A stretch of 64,000 nucleotides of DNA from Solenopsis invicta. Its lineage: Eukaryota > Arthropoda > Insecta > Hymenoptera > Formicidae. The position numbers and the translations under genes were made by a program. Where the stretch lies: NCBI RefSeq assembly GCF_016802725.1, contig NC_052671.1, forward strand, positions 21,495,728 through 21,559,727, written 5' to 3'. Of the stretch, positions 10,446 through 22,642 are shown piece after piece (the first letter of the stretch is position 1; every line of letters begins with the position of its first letter). The notes under the pieces are model-generated. The model was given only the letters and a program-made list of their open reading frames with translations. It was not told the DNA's origin and did no database searches.

Positions 10446-10820
10446 TAGAACCATTTCTCAGCGATTAAATCAGGCTGGTTTGTATGCTCGGAAGCCTGTT
10501 CATTGCATCCCACTTTAGGCATGCCATCGTCGAGAAAGATTTTGTTGGTGTAGCAAACATGTTAGTTAGGGTCAGCAACAGTGGTCCAAAGTGATGTTCT
10601 CCGACGAACTCCGCTTTACCGTGATAAGTGATTCTAGTCACTAGTTATTGTAAAGAGAGAGAGGGAAAACATTATGCACTACAGAATGTTCATGAACGTC
10701 ATCGGTATGGCCAAGGCGTTATGATGTGGGCAGGCATTATGCACAATGGCAGAACATCACTCATATCTTTGAGCAAGGTACCGTTACATCACAGCGGTAC
10801 TTTATCCGATTTAATTCTTA

Positions 10821-11188
10821 AAATGATAACACCGCGATATAACCGGCAATCATCGCGACCAAAGCTTGGAATTCCGAGGGATGAGTATACCTGCCGAAAC
10901 AGCAACGGACAGCGGTTTAGAGAGGCGGATACCGATCGGAAACTGAGCGATCAACCGTAGAACATCGCCCAGAGATAAGTGGCATGATATCCAGTGGCGT
11001 GTTCACGGGATTTAAACAATCCTTCCCGTTTGGAAGGGTTGTTTAATGGGTGGTGACTGGGTACGCGTAAGAAAAACATTTTTTGCGCGTAATTTTGGAA
11101 TTTCTGGAAATTTTCAACATTCCCACGCCTTGTCCGGTTGCAGAGGAAAGGATAAAAGAAATAGAAAAAAACTAGAAAGAGATTGTGA
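10821..11188 (+). other. Unassigned; possible 5' leader of the non-LTR element
   Basis: No recognisable coding sequence. Contains a strong hairpin at 11012-11046 (TTAAACAATCCTTCC, loop CGTTT, GGAAGGGTTGTTTAA). It precedes the ORF1 of the AG-rich non-LTR element and could be its 5' untranslated region. Confidence 0.35.
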
Positions 11189-12040
11189 ATGGAGAAGGAT
11201 ATGACAAGCGAGAAGCTAGAAGGAGATCAAGAAGATAGGAGAAGCGTAAAAAGCGCATGGAGCTTAAGGAGCAAAGCGGATAGCAAGGCCAGTATAGCGT
11301 CTAAATGTAGCGAGTTAAGTGGGCTAAGTGAAAGAGAAATAGGCAGATTTAGAAAATGGGCTGCAGAGAGAGACAGAGAGGATAGGAAATGTAATATTAT
11401 TATAAAAGAGATTAAGTTGCCCGAGATACTGGAGAATGATAGATTAGAAATTAAGAAATGGGCGGAAGATTTAATTAAAGAAAAAGTAGAAGTAGAGTGT
11501 AAGGTAACGAGTTGTAGGTTAAGTGGACCCGTAAAAATTGTGATACTGGAGAGCAAGGAAATGAAAAGGGAAATAATGGTAAACAAATCAAAGTTAAAAT
11601 TAAAGGGAGAAAGAATATTTTTAGAAAATAAAGTTACGCCCGGTATAGGCGTGAATAAAGTTGTAAATATCTTCTGTCAATGAGTGATAGAGTTCGTGTT
11701 GTTGTTTTGTCTCCCTTTTGGTTGTAAGATTTTCTGAGATTAAAAGCGAACATTTTTATAAAGTTTATCTTGTTATTTTGTGCGCGAGTGTGAACGTGGT
11801 TCCGCAAATGTTCGGAGAAACCGACAGTTACGTGAACGTAACAATAATATGAGTTGAGAGCAGAGAAGAATTCAGGAGAGGATAAACAGATGGGGAAAGG
11901 AACAGAAAAAGAAAGCGTTACGGGTAAAAATAGGATTTGGTAAAGTGAAAATAGGGGATATATGGAGAGCATGGGAAGAGATAGCGAGGGAGAAGGAAAG
12001 AAGAGAAGTAAGAGAGGAAAGAAACAAGGGAGAAAAGAAT
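11189..12040 (+). pseudogene. AG-rich non-LTR element B: ORF1 (coiled coil/RRM-like)
   Basis: Opens with MEKDMTSEKLEGDQEDRRS and runs through a Ser/Lys-rich region and a charged helix to CNIIIKEIKLPEILENDRLE, a beta-strand start typical of the RRM-like domain of non-LTR ORF1 proteins that coat the RNA. The frame ends at 11683 in unrelated sequence (about 11640-11860), after which the C-terminal part resumes (INRWGKEQKKKALRVKIGFG, IWRAWEEIAREKERRE) to about 12040. Strand composition is strongly A/G-biased, as in the rest of this element. Clade not named with confidence. Confidence 0.6.
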
Positions 12041-12369
12041 TGAAATTTCAGTTAAGCCGAGAAGGGGAGTGGGGACGCGAGCAAGGAGAAGCAGCAGGCA
12101 GAGGGTGCAGGAGAAAATATCAATTTTAGAATGTTGCAGGAATATGAAATAAAAATAAAGAATTTTGGAAATATGTAAGAATTTGAGACAGTAAGTATGT
12201 GTGAAACGTGGAGAAGAGGGGATGGAAATGTATAAAAGATAGATTACTTAAATCGCATGAATGGGTTTTCGTCTTTGCTAGGAAATAAAAGAATAGAGGG
12301 TGAGCGAGAGGAGGATTTATAGTAAGCAAGAGAAAAGAGGGGAAAGATAGGAGGCATAAGATAAAAATA

Positions 12370-12780
12370 ATGAAAGAAAAAGAAGACATAATCATGACAG
12401 AGATAGTTTGGGAAAATGTGAAACAAACGATTATTTTGTTTTATGGAGCACAAGAAGGAAAGGGGTTAAAGAAGAAATTAGAGGAGATTATAAGAGAAAA
12501 GGAAGAAGGAATTATAATAATAGGAAGAGATTTTAATGTGAGAATAGGAGAGCTAGAGAGGAAAGATGTAGGAGAGGAGGAGAGACATAGAAAAGATAAA
12601 GTAATAGGAAACAAAGGTAGAAAAATAGTAGAGTGGATAACGGAAAAAGCCTGGTATATTTTAAATGAGACAATGAAGGGAGACTAAGACGGGGAGTTCA
12701 CATATGTAGGTGTAAGAAATTGTATGATCATAGATTATGTAATGGTAAGCGTAGATATAAGAGATAAAATTTATAAGTTA
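12370..12780 (+). pseudogene. Non-LTR element B: APE-type endonuclease of ORF2
   Basis: An open stretch with IILFYGAQEGK, then EEGIIIIGRDFNVRIGE (family GGDFNAR: the metal-binding GDFN here reads GRDFN) and, after a stop at 12685-12687, GEFTYVG and MIIDYVMVSVDIRDK. These are the GDFN and IDYV blocks of apurinic endonuclease-like domains that nick the target DNA. Cut off at 12840 by the solo LTR. Confidence 0.65.
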
Positions 12781-12840
12781 AAGTAGGAGAAAGACTCGGA
12801 TTACCTGTTGGAGATGGAGTGCAACGGAAAAGAAGAAGAG

Positions 12841-13933
12841 TGAAACGATCTCGCTTTGCGCACGAGCGGTGTCAACGGCGGCGAGAGCGCAAGGGATCGC
12901 AGGGAAAGAATTAATTTGGTACACGATGTTTTTGATGAAAAAAAAAAATATATTGGATTTATTACAAAATAAATATGAGAGATACAAAAGAAAATAATAA
13001 TGAACGTAATATAAAAGAGAATACGGAAATAATAACCGTGACATAAACTAAAAGTAACAAAAATAATAATGCAATGAATAGTAGCAAAGGACGGACGGAA
13101 AACGGACAGACAATTTGCGGAACTATTTACAAGCGGTCGGAGATATAATCCGGAGACTATTTATAAAAGACAGGTGCCTAGGGCACGGTCTAGCGGTGTC
13201 GTACGCGTGTACTGAAGTTTGCGTTATCCTGCGATCAGCTGTGAGGCTATAAATAGCCTCACGCTGTTTACGATGTTTCGGGCGCTCGTAGGCCGGATGG
13301 CCGCGGGGGCACGGCGGTACCACGTCGCGAGATCAGCTGATCGCAAATATTGGCGCGGCGCGTAGCGGATAATACCGTTCTAAGTTCCGACGGGTCCACG
13401 CCAAAAGCATTTGATGGAGGTGAGGAATCCCCGCACTCCTGGTCGTGGAGCGTTGCTGAGAGCAGAAAACTGGAGTTGGCTTTATGCCAAGCAGGCAAGA
13501 TCGCTGGAGCCCTGTCGCTTGAGACCACGGTACTCGACGGAAAAGCGGGATAGGAGCGATCACTAGCAAAGAGTACTCCGCGGAAGCCAAGGTGCTTGAC
13601 TCTTTTACGGGACGTAGGTGGCTTCTTCTGGTCGGATCAGGAAGAAGAGAGCCCCGAGATGCGTGCTCTCGTGGCTTATATACTCGAGCTCGGTGGTAGG
13701 GGATGCTTGGGAATGATCGGAAGCTGGCATCTCCTCCACTCAAGATCGGGCACGGAGAAGCGGCATGCTCTCAAACTTTCGAGATCGACGACGACTGCGC
13801 GTGCACGTTGTCGTTGCGCGGATGCCTCGTTTAAACGCGAGCGCGCAGAAAAATTTATCAGCGCGTTGCGCCTTTTAGTGTTGTACGACGGATGTTCGGC
13901 TGGACAGCGTGGGACGATGGACGGTTCGTTACA
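12841..13933 (-). mobile_element. Solo LTR (1093 bp) in non-LTR element B
   Basis: Ends TGAAACG...CGTTACA with AGAG duplicated on both sides (12837-12840, 13934-13937). It is GC-rich in an AG-rich host, and the coding frame of the non-LTR element continues across it. The AATAAA-like tract lies near the left end and a palindromic TATA segment (GTGAGGCTATAAATAGCCTCAC, about 13241-13262) toward the middle, suggesting transcription on the minus strand. No internal genes remain. Terminal bases resemble the LTR at 1938-3190 but the body differs. Confidence 0.75.
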
Positions 13934-13937
13934 AGAG

Positions 13938-16010
13938 AAAAGGGATTCAGAAGAAGAATAAAAGGAAAAAAGGGAAGAGGAAATAGTATCTTATGGAACA
14001 ACGAGACGAAAGAGGTGTATGCAGAGAAGACGGAAGAACTATGCAATACAGAAAAACTAGAGAAAAGAAAACGGACACATTGGAAGAAAAATGAGAAAAG
14101 ATAAAGAAGATTATACAAGGAGCAATGGTGAAGAAAAGATCAAGGAAGAGAAGGAAGAAAGAGCTGGAACATAAAGACTTTTAGGACAGAATCTGCACTA
14201 GAAAGAAGAGAGAGGCGAAAAGAATCTATAAGAGATAAAGGACAGGGAAAATAGGAAGAGACAGATACTAGTATTGTTGGAGAAAAGAAATCTAAAAGAA
14301 AACTGCTAAAAAAAAACAAAAAGAGAAGAGAAAGAAGGAAAAAGAAGAATTGAGAAGGATGAAAAGCGAAGCAGACATGTGGAAATATATAAATAGGAAA
14401 AGAGAAAAAAAACAACAAGATGGATAACAAGATAGGAAAAAAAGAATGAAGTAAATACTTCATGGATCTACTTGACAGTTCAGAAATAAGGCCGACAGAG
14501 AGAAGAGATAGGATGGAGAAGAGACAGCAAGCAGAAGAAAAGGAAATAAAAGAGACAAAAATAAGGAAGGCTGTAAGAAAAATAAAGATTAAAAAAGCAG
14601 CAGGAATCGATGGGATACCGATGGAAGCATGAAAATACGCAGGCAAGAAACTGTAAAATAGGTTGGTCAAGTTGATGAAATAGATTTGGAATACAAGAGA
14701 AATGCCAAGTGAATAGAGGATGAGCATAATTATGCTTTTATATAAAAGAGGCGAGAAGGAGAAAGTCAGTTAATTACAGAAATACCTTTATTTTCTGTTC
14801 GGCGCATAAGATTTATGTGGAAATTATAAGGAACAAACTGGAGCAGGAGGTTGAAGCAAAAGACCTGGTTCCGATGAGTCAAGTAGAAAAAGAAGATCGA
14901 CAATGGACAATATCTCCGTCTTGAGTCACCTGATGCAAAGGGAGAAAGAAAATGGAGGAAAGGACGGAAAAGTATATATGCTATTTGTGAATTTGAAGGC
15001 GGCCGTCGACAAAGTTGATAGGAAGGTGCTGTGGAATGTGTTGAGCAAAATGGGTATAAATGAGTAGCTGATAGGAAGAATTGAGAAAATATATGAAGAA
15101 ACGCAGACAGTGTTAAAAACGAGCCAAGGGGTCACGGAAAGGTTCTCAACAGAAAATGGTGTTAGACAAAGATGTGTGATGAGCCCACTTTTGTTTAATT
15201 TGCCCATGGCGGAATTTGAGCAGCTATTAAGGAACACGGGGATAGGAGGCGTAGTAATAGAAAAAAAGATATAAAAGTTGGTATATGCAGATGACATAGT
15301 ATTAATAGCGAAAAATAAAGAAGCAATACAGGATATCTTGAGAACGTTAAAGCGCTTTTTGATAGACAGGAAATTAAAATTGTATCCGTATAAAACAAAG
15401 ATAATGGTATTTAATAGGAAAAGGAAGGAAAAAATAAAAAAAAACGGAATTGTGGTAAAAAAAATTAAAGAAATACAAACGTTATTATATTTAGGCTTTG
15501 TATCAAATAATAAGAGTAATTATAAGGAACATATGAAAAAATTATGTAGTAAAGGTAAAATAGCGGCAAAAAAAGTATGGGGATTAGGGGAGAGAATATG
15601 TAGAAATGATGTAAAGAGAAGATGGGTTTTTTTTACATACCTGATGCAAAGTGTTATGGCGTATGGCGTAGAAATTTGGGGATGGGTAGAGATGGAGAAG
15701 TTAGAGAAAATAATGATGGATTACGTCAGGTGGCTATTTGTGCTAGAATTCTGTACACCGAGGTACATAATAACAAAAGAACTGTTGATGGATAAACTAG
15801 GAGTAGGATGGGGGATCAGAGCTAAGAGATACGAAAATAGGATTAAAGAAGGGAAGGCAGGTTAAATAGTCAAAAAGTATTGGTAGGAGAAAGAGCATTA
15901 TATTTGGAAAGACATGTATGAGAAAGAAAGGGAAAGATATTACAATAGGAACGGCTGGGAGATAGAGGCAAAGGAGGTAAGAAAAGACATAGCAGATGAC
16001 TTAGAAATAC
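13938..16010 (+). pseudogene. Non-LTR element B: reverse transcriptase
   Basis: After the solo LTR the ORF2 resumes. Motifs in order: KKAAGIDGIPMEA near 14595-14630 (RT entry, GIDG), SQVEK and a broken DLKAAFDKVDR-like segment near 14985-15020, then an open frame 15278-15865 with MVYADDIVLIAKNKEAI, the catalytic YADD, followed by LYLGFVSNNKSNYKEHMKKL and AYGVEIWGW thumb-region motifs. Many stops before 15278 make it inactive. The last part (15866-16010, KERERYYNRNGWEIEAKEV region) is cut by the foldback element at 16011 and resumes at 17976. Confidence 0.75.
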
Positions 16011-16843
16011 ACTTGTCAACTAAAAATAGGGAACACTTTTCAGATACCAAAAATTAGGCTATTTTTAAATGGCTGTAGCTTGGCGAAAAATCATCGCAGA
16101 TAAAAAACGAAAAAACCTTTTTGAAGATTGAAGTTTCAACTTTAACGCTGAAATGGAGATTTTTAAAGTTCTTTTAACTTTTTTGTCTTATGCAGTAAAA
16201 ACCTTGTTCTGTTTCTCAAAATTTCGTATTTTTGATACTTTGTAGCTCGATAAAAGAATTTTTTTGAACAATTCAAACAAAGCTTCATAAACTACATTTT
16301 TCCTAGAGAATGCTTTTTTAAATTTCTTTACGATTTTTTTTGAACAAATTATGTAACTTTGAAGCTAAACCTGCATTTTTTAGAAATGATATCCGTACTC
16401 CGTGAAAAATCATCGTAGACAAAAAATGAAGAAGGCATTTTAAAGCTCAAAATTTCAGCTTTAACATGCTATCAATGGTTTTCAAAAATTTTATCAATTT
16501 TTCAATGCTATACCCCAGAAAGTGTTTTTTTTCCTTAAAATTACGTATTTTTGACAGCCTGCAGCTCAATTAAAATTTTTTTTAACAAATGCAATGAAAG
16601 TGCCATAAATTATAACATTTTCTCTACAAAATGCTTTTTTTTAATTTTCCTACGATTTTATTTTTTGCTCGAGTTACAAGACTTCGAAGAAACACATTTT
16701 TCGCAATACATTTTTACGAAAACCGACGTTTACCACCGACATTAGCATTACAGAATGTGCATTACGTAGAGGTAGACGGTCGGATTTATGCACATCGTGC
16801 GTGTGCGCGTGAGTATGCGTGCGTGGGTGCGTGCGTGTGTGTG

Positions 16844-16911
<68 letters not shown>

Positions 16912-17975
16912 TGTGTCACAGCAGAGATAAGAACTCCGCAGTTCGTCACTTTTGCAGTATTTAATGACTCCAAATTCTCTTTGCTGTGTGTGTGTATGTG
17001 TGTGTGTGTTTGTGTGTCAGTGAGTGCAGCATAAATACTTACAATTAGTAATGTGTAATTTGCGTACAAATATTAAATACTGTAGAAGTGACAAACTGCA
17101 AAGTCCTTATCTCCGCTGTGACACATATACAAACACACACGCGCGCGCAAGCGCACGCACACACGCACGTGTGCACGCACACGCACACTCACACGCACAA
17201 TGTGCAAAAATCCGACCGGCAACTTCTACGTGGTGCACATTGAGTAATGTTAATGTCGGTAATAAACGTCAGTTTGCGAAAAAGGTACTGTAAAAAATGT
17301 GTTTCTTCAAAATTTTGTAACTTGGTAAAAAAAAATCGTAGGAAAATTTAAAGAAAAGCATTTTCTAGAGAAAATGTTATACTTTATGGCACTTTTATTG
17401 CATTTGTTAAAAAAAATTTTTTTTATTGAGCTGCAAGCTGTCAAAACTACGTAATTTTAAGGAAAAAAACAGTATACTTTTTGGAGCATAGCACTGAAAA
17501 ATTGAGAAAATTTTTGAAAACCATTGATAGCATGTTAAAGCTGAAACTTCGAGCTTTAAAATGCTTTTTTATTTTTCGTCTACAATGATTTTTCACGGAG
17601 TACAAATATCATTTGTAAAAAATACAGGTTTTCAAAGTTACGTAATTCGGTCAAAAAAAATCGTTGAGAAATAAAAAAAAAGCATTCTGTAGACAAAATG
17701 TTGTAGTTTATGAAGCTTTGTTTAAATTATTTGAAAAAAATTCTTTTGTCGAGCTACAAAGTGTCAAATTTTAAGGAACAAAACAAAGTGTGTTTTTTTT
17801 TACTGCATAAGACAAGGAAGTTAAAAGAACTTTAAAAATTTGTCGATTCAGAGTTAAAGTGGAAATTTCAATATGCTTTTTTCATTTTTTATTTGCGATG
17901 ATTTTTTGCCGATCTGTAGCGATTTAAAAATAGCCTAATTTTTGGTGAAGTGTTCCTTATTTTTTGTCGACAAGT
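16011..17975. mobile_element. 2-kb foldback (long inverted repeat) element
   Basis: The two halves are reverse complements along almost their whole length, about 0.95 kb per arm with the centre near 17010. The ends are ACTTGTCAACTAAAAATAGG and, on the right, ...CCTTATTTTTTGTCGACAAGT. Even the inner GT/GCGT microsatellites are mirrored (GCGT on the left arm, CGCA on the right). Removing it leaves CACTTG-TCGACAAG, restoring the non-LTR reading frame across the site, so the target was the palindrome GTCGAC, with TTGTC or GTC duplicated. It encodes nothing. Such elements are mobilised in trans. Confidence 0.8.
16823..16913 (+). repeat. (GCGT)n microsatellite inside the left foldback arm
   Basis: About 18 nearly perfect copies of the tetranucleotide GCGT, mirrored by a degraded CGCA/CA tract near 17135-17200 on the other arm. 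Confidence 0.85.
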
Positions 17976-18286
17976 ATAGAAATAATAAACAGGGAAAGAA
18001 ATACGCACAAACAATGGAAGGATGGAAAAATTGCAAAGGCAAGAAATAATAAGATATATAGGAAGATAGGTTAAAAGGAAGATTGCCGAAATACTTAGAA
18101 AGTAAAAATATAGCAGATACAAGTAGAGGTGATGAGATAAGAGCTAGAATGAAATTAAGGTGCGGGAATTTAGAACAAGCGAACAAGTATTGGTTAGAGG
18201 AAATGCAAGGGTTGTTTATATTTTGCGAAAAAAACAGGGACTGTATAGAACATTATGTCAAGGACTGTGAGAAAACTAGCGAATGA
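17976..18286 (+). pseudogene. Non-LTR element B: ORF2 C-terminus with Cys/His cluster
   Basis: Continues the frame interrupted at 16010. It contains LPKYLESKNIADTSRGDEIR, MKLRCGNLEQANKYW and the C-terminal cluster FCEKNRDCIEHYVKDC (Cys-Cys-His-Cys spacing as in other non-LTR ORF2 tails), and stops at 18284-18286. Stops near 18045 and lost frames show decay. Confidence 0.65.
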
Positions 18287-19381
<1,095 letters not shown>

Positions 19382-20230
19382 ATAGACAAATTACGGTCTG
19401 CGCACTATATTTCGACTATATTGATCTGAATCAAGCGTACTTTCAAATACCCTTGAAGAAAGATAATCGGGAAATTACTGCGTTTAGCGTTCCCGAGAAA
19501 TGTCTTTAACATTTTACGAAAATACCGTACGGGTTAATTGGAGCTTTTCAACATCTTTTACAAAAATTAATCAAACCGAAAATGGAACTTCACACATTCG
19601 CATATCTAGACGACATCGTGATTGTAAACTGACTTGCGACAAACGTTTAGAGTGGTTTGAACGTGTTTTTAAGTAAAATCTTGATTGGCGGTTTTACGAT
19701 TAATCCTAAAAAATGTAAATTTTGTCATTCACAGGTTCGATATTTATCAACGGGACGACTTAATCGTCGACTCCGAGAAAGTTAGACCGATTTTAGAATA
19801 TCCTGCGACGCATAATATTAAACAATTACAACGATTCTTAGGATTGTTATCGTGGTATCGCCGTTTTATATCACAGTTCGCGACTGTCAGCGAGCCACTC
19901 ACGCGATTATTAATGAGGGACAAGTGCTGGAATTAAAGGAAAGAACAACAACAAGCGTTCAAACAGATTCACGTACGAGTATGCTAGCTTTGTAGGCCTT
20001 GAAGCGATGCTTATTCAGGAAATTAACGGTTTTGAAAATATTATCGTGTTTGCGAGTCGTGCGTTATCTTATCCCAAAAAGGACTATTCCGTTACAGAAC
20101 AAGAACGTCTTACAGTAGTATGGGAAATATCAAAATTTAGACCGTATTTAGATTGATATAGATTCAATCGTCGTTACAGATCATATCAGTTTATATTGGT
20201 TGCATAATATGGGATCAAATTTATAAGTAT
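19382..20230 (+). pseudogene. Gypsy-type element A: reverse transcriptase and RNase H
   Basis: Starts exactly at the end of the non-LTR tail with KLRSAHYISTI, a 2-base frame slip, then DLNQAYFQIPL (motif A Asp), PYGLIGAFQHLLQKL (motif B), FAYLDDIVIVN (catalytic YLDD), INPKKCKFC, then FLGLLSWYRRFI, and an RNase H part with ASRALSYPKKDYSVTEQERL, including the catalytic Glu. Several stops and frame changes. It ends near 20230 without integrase or LTR, so the element is 3'-truncated. The same-strand gag is at 7740-8604. Confidence 0.75.
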
Positions 20231-20357
20231 AAAAAAATACATGTCTCTTAGATTTTTGTATTTAACATATTTCAAAGATAACCGAGTTAGTTCCAAATAT
20301 TATAGTTGTGATCTCTTATAATTCTGCAAACTATCTTGCATTACAAACACAACTCAC

Positions 20358-20816
20358 CCAGAGGCTCTCGTTTCTCGGACATTCATCAGCTGTTATGAAG
20401 ACTTTGAACTCATACACCTGACCCTCTTGTATTCCGTCGCACTCGGACGTATTCGATTCCACGTTCGTCTCATTTCCACAAGCGGAGAGGTAGCTAAGAT
20501 GCAACGGGCCGGTCGCATTGTCGCGCAGCACTACTTTACTCACTATTTCGTGGTATGCACTCTTGATGATTTCAAGAATGTTGGAACTATTATGTGTCAG
20601 AGTAGCGACTCTAGCTTGCTCTTTTAACAAGTCAGCAATTAATTCGTATTCATGACGACTGTCTTCCGTCACGGCGAAGATCAGATTGACCTTGCGCTCA
20701 TGCAACAATCGAAATACCTCCGCCAGAGAGGGGTAATCGTATTTCTCCGCCGAAGAATACTGTCCACGTTCATCAATGTGACATTGAAAATCTTGACGTT
20801 CTATTACACCTCCAAG
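20358..20816 (-). CDS. Itgbn: Integrin beta subunit exon: I-like domain end and hybrid domain
   Basis: 459 bases, phase 0 at both ends, between acceptor acatgatag (20817-20825) and donor gtgagt (20357-20352). The product starts LGGVIERQDFQCHIDERGQY, continues DYPSLAEVFRLLHERKVNLI and FAVTEDSRHEYELI, all hallmark strands of the integrin beta I-like domain, then LLKEQARVATL and a hybrid-domain segment with two Cys (YLSACGNET, SECDGIQEGQVYEFKVFITA) ending DECPRNESLW. Asn-x-Thr/Ser sites suggest glycosylation. The gene would act at the plasma membrane as half of an alpha-beta adhesion receptor. No break was found. Confidence 0.93.
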
Positions 20817-20891
20817 CTATCATGTAGAAAATACTCGAATTTATATAATTCTAAGAACTTGAAAACTTTTCTTTGATCACTCGTTCCTTAC

Positions 20892-21056
20892 CTTTCCTTC
20901 GCCAGCAAAATGCAAAAATCCATCGGTCGCTACTAGCATCAGCTTCCGCGCTTGATGAGCCCAACCAACTTGCTGATCGCAAACGATTGCTTGCACAATT
21001 CCATCCAAGCCGCCTTCCAAATTATCCACATTGCCAGTCACCGAACTAAAATTTAC
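20892..21056 (-). CDS. Itgbn: Integrin beta subunit exon: middle of I-like domain
   Basis: 165 bases read SVTGNVDNLEGGLDGIVQAI, then VCDQQVGWAHQARKLMLVAT and DGFLHFAGEGK before donor gtaagg (20891-20886). GN-x-D-x-x-E-G-G-x-D and the Asp of VATDG are metal-site and nearby residues of the I-like domain. Two acceptors are possible: ttttag at 21046 would give phase 2, while aatag at 21057 adds VNFS and keeps phase 0, matching the phase-0 donor of the upstream exon at 40812 and the family spacing. The second was chosen. Confidence 0.92.
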
Positions 21057-21368
21057 CTATTACTTGTGTAAATATCAATCGCTTTTTACGAATCTCTTTT
21101 TACGAAAATTGTTTAACAATATACTAAAAGATTCAAATACATAATAAATAAATAAATTATTCAAAGCCAAACATTTTCGAAAATATTATAAATCCCGTGT
21201 AACACGTAATATAATAACAATATTAAAATATTAACTTTTTGTATCAATATTATAATGAGATTTATCTCATTAGAATATTGCTGAAATATTACAAATGTAT
21301 CACAATAATATTAAAATGTCCATTACAATGAATCACAATAATCTAATGATGATGTCACTGTGTTACTA

Positions 21369-22642
21369 TTGGGTTGTTTAAAGAGTTATTGCGTTGTTTT
21401 CAATAGATGACGTTATTCAGGATTATTTGTATATGAGCGTGACAGGAATGTCAAATGTTTACGCGCGTTTTGTTCTTGACATTTAACCTAAAAACCAAAA
21501 AAAAATTGACGCGATTCGGTCGAGTTTTGTGCTTGCAATTGTGGTTCTAACATGGAGAATTTTAAAAAGCATATTTACCATATTTTGTTTTATTATTTCA
21601 AAAAAAAGAAGAAAGCAACTGAAGCAAAAGAAAAGTTGCGTCAAATTTACAGCAGAATTATCGTCGCAAAACGTCAGTGCCAGAACTGGTTCGCCCGATT
21701 CCGTGATTTTTCAATTAAAGACATTCATCGTTCTGGTAGACTTTCCAAGATTGAAGATGATGAAATAAAAGCATTGATGCAAGCAAATAAGCATTCAACG
21801 GTTTGGGAGTTTGTTTTCGCTCTAAAAGTGTCCACTGAGAATGTTCATTTGAAATCGCTAGGCTTCATAAAGAAGCTCGATGTTTGGATACCACATGAGT
21901 TAAAAGAAATTCATCTGACAAAGTGCATGAGCGTCTGCAATCAACTCATCAAACGCAAAGAAAACGACCCGTTTTTGAAGCGTATGATCCCGGGCGACGA
22001 AAAATGGATAGTCTACAACAATGTCAGCCAAAAAAAAGTTGGATTAGGCGAGGTGAAGCACCGGAAAGGCAAGCAAAGGCGGAGATCCACCAAAAGAAGG
22101 TGATACTGTCAATCTGGTGGGATTGGAAAGGACCAGTCTTCAATGAGCTACTTCCAAAGAAAAAAACGATTAATTCCGATGTCTATTGTGAGCAGCTACA
22201 GAAATTAAGCGATGCCATCGTACAGAAACGTTCCGAGCTGATCAATTATAAGGGTGTGGTGTTTTACCATGACAATGCGAGACCACACACAGGTTTGGTC
22301 ACGCGGCAAAAATTATTGCAACTTGATTGGGATGTGTTGCCACATCTACCGTATAGCCCAGACATTGCGCCATCAGACTTCCATCTCTTTTGCTCCTTGC
22401 AAAACTCTTTAAACGGTAAAACGTTTGCTTTTGAAGACCTCATCAAACAGTACCTAGACAAGTTTTTCGCAGAGAAAGATAAGAAGTTTCATGAACGTGA
22501 TATTATGAAGTTGCCCGAGAGATGGCAGAAGGTCATCGAACAAAACGGCCATTATATTATTGATTAATGTTCATTACGTATATTAAATAAACACACCTGA
22601 AAATAAAATGAAAAAAACACAATAACTTTTTAAACAACCTAA
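21369..22642 (+). mobile_element. mariner transposon with frameshifted transposase
   Basis: TIRs TTGGGTTGTTTAAAGAGTTATTG and the reverse complement of CAATAACTTTTTAAACAACCTAA, TA on both sides (21367-21368, 22643-22644); 1274 bp, normal mariner size. The transposase starts at 21552 (MENFKKHIYHILFYYF), with the helix-turn-helix RQCQNWFARFRD, the linker WIPHELKEIHLTK, GDEKWIVYNNVSQKK (catalytic Asp 1), a frameshift near 22045-22080, then KKVILSIWWDWKG, FYHDNARPHTGLVTRQKLL (Asp 2) and YSPDIAPSDFHLF (Asp 3, D34D spacing), ending PERWQKVIEQNGHYIID at 22567. All three catalytic Asp are present but the frame is broken. It lies in an integrin intron. Confidence 0.93.

Larger units (their letters stand above)
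8605..10820 (+). mobile_element. Tc1-like transposon, interrupted by a mariner
   Basis: The N-terminal transposase is at 8659-8960: YDRGRAVGRLEAGQSVTTMA, GVSKSVILRLKKAAEG and LTPSQIASDLA, the paired helix-turn-helix of Tc1 transposases. The frame resumes after the mariner at 10448 with RTISQRLNQAGLYARKPV, QQWSKVMFSDELRF (second-strand catalytic Asp) and about 10700 RYGQGV..WAGI. Stops at 10516 and 10573 regions and the missing C-terminal DDNARPH/E part (it breaks off near 10820) show it is dead. Inserted in the gag zinc knuckle of Gypsy A. Outer TIRs were not found. Confidence 0.75.
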
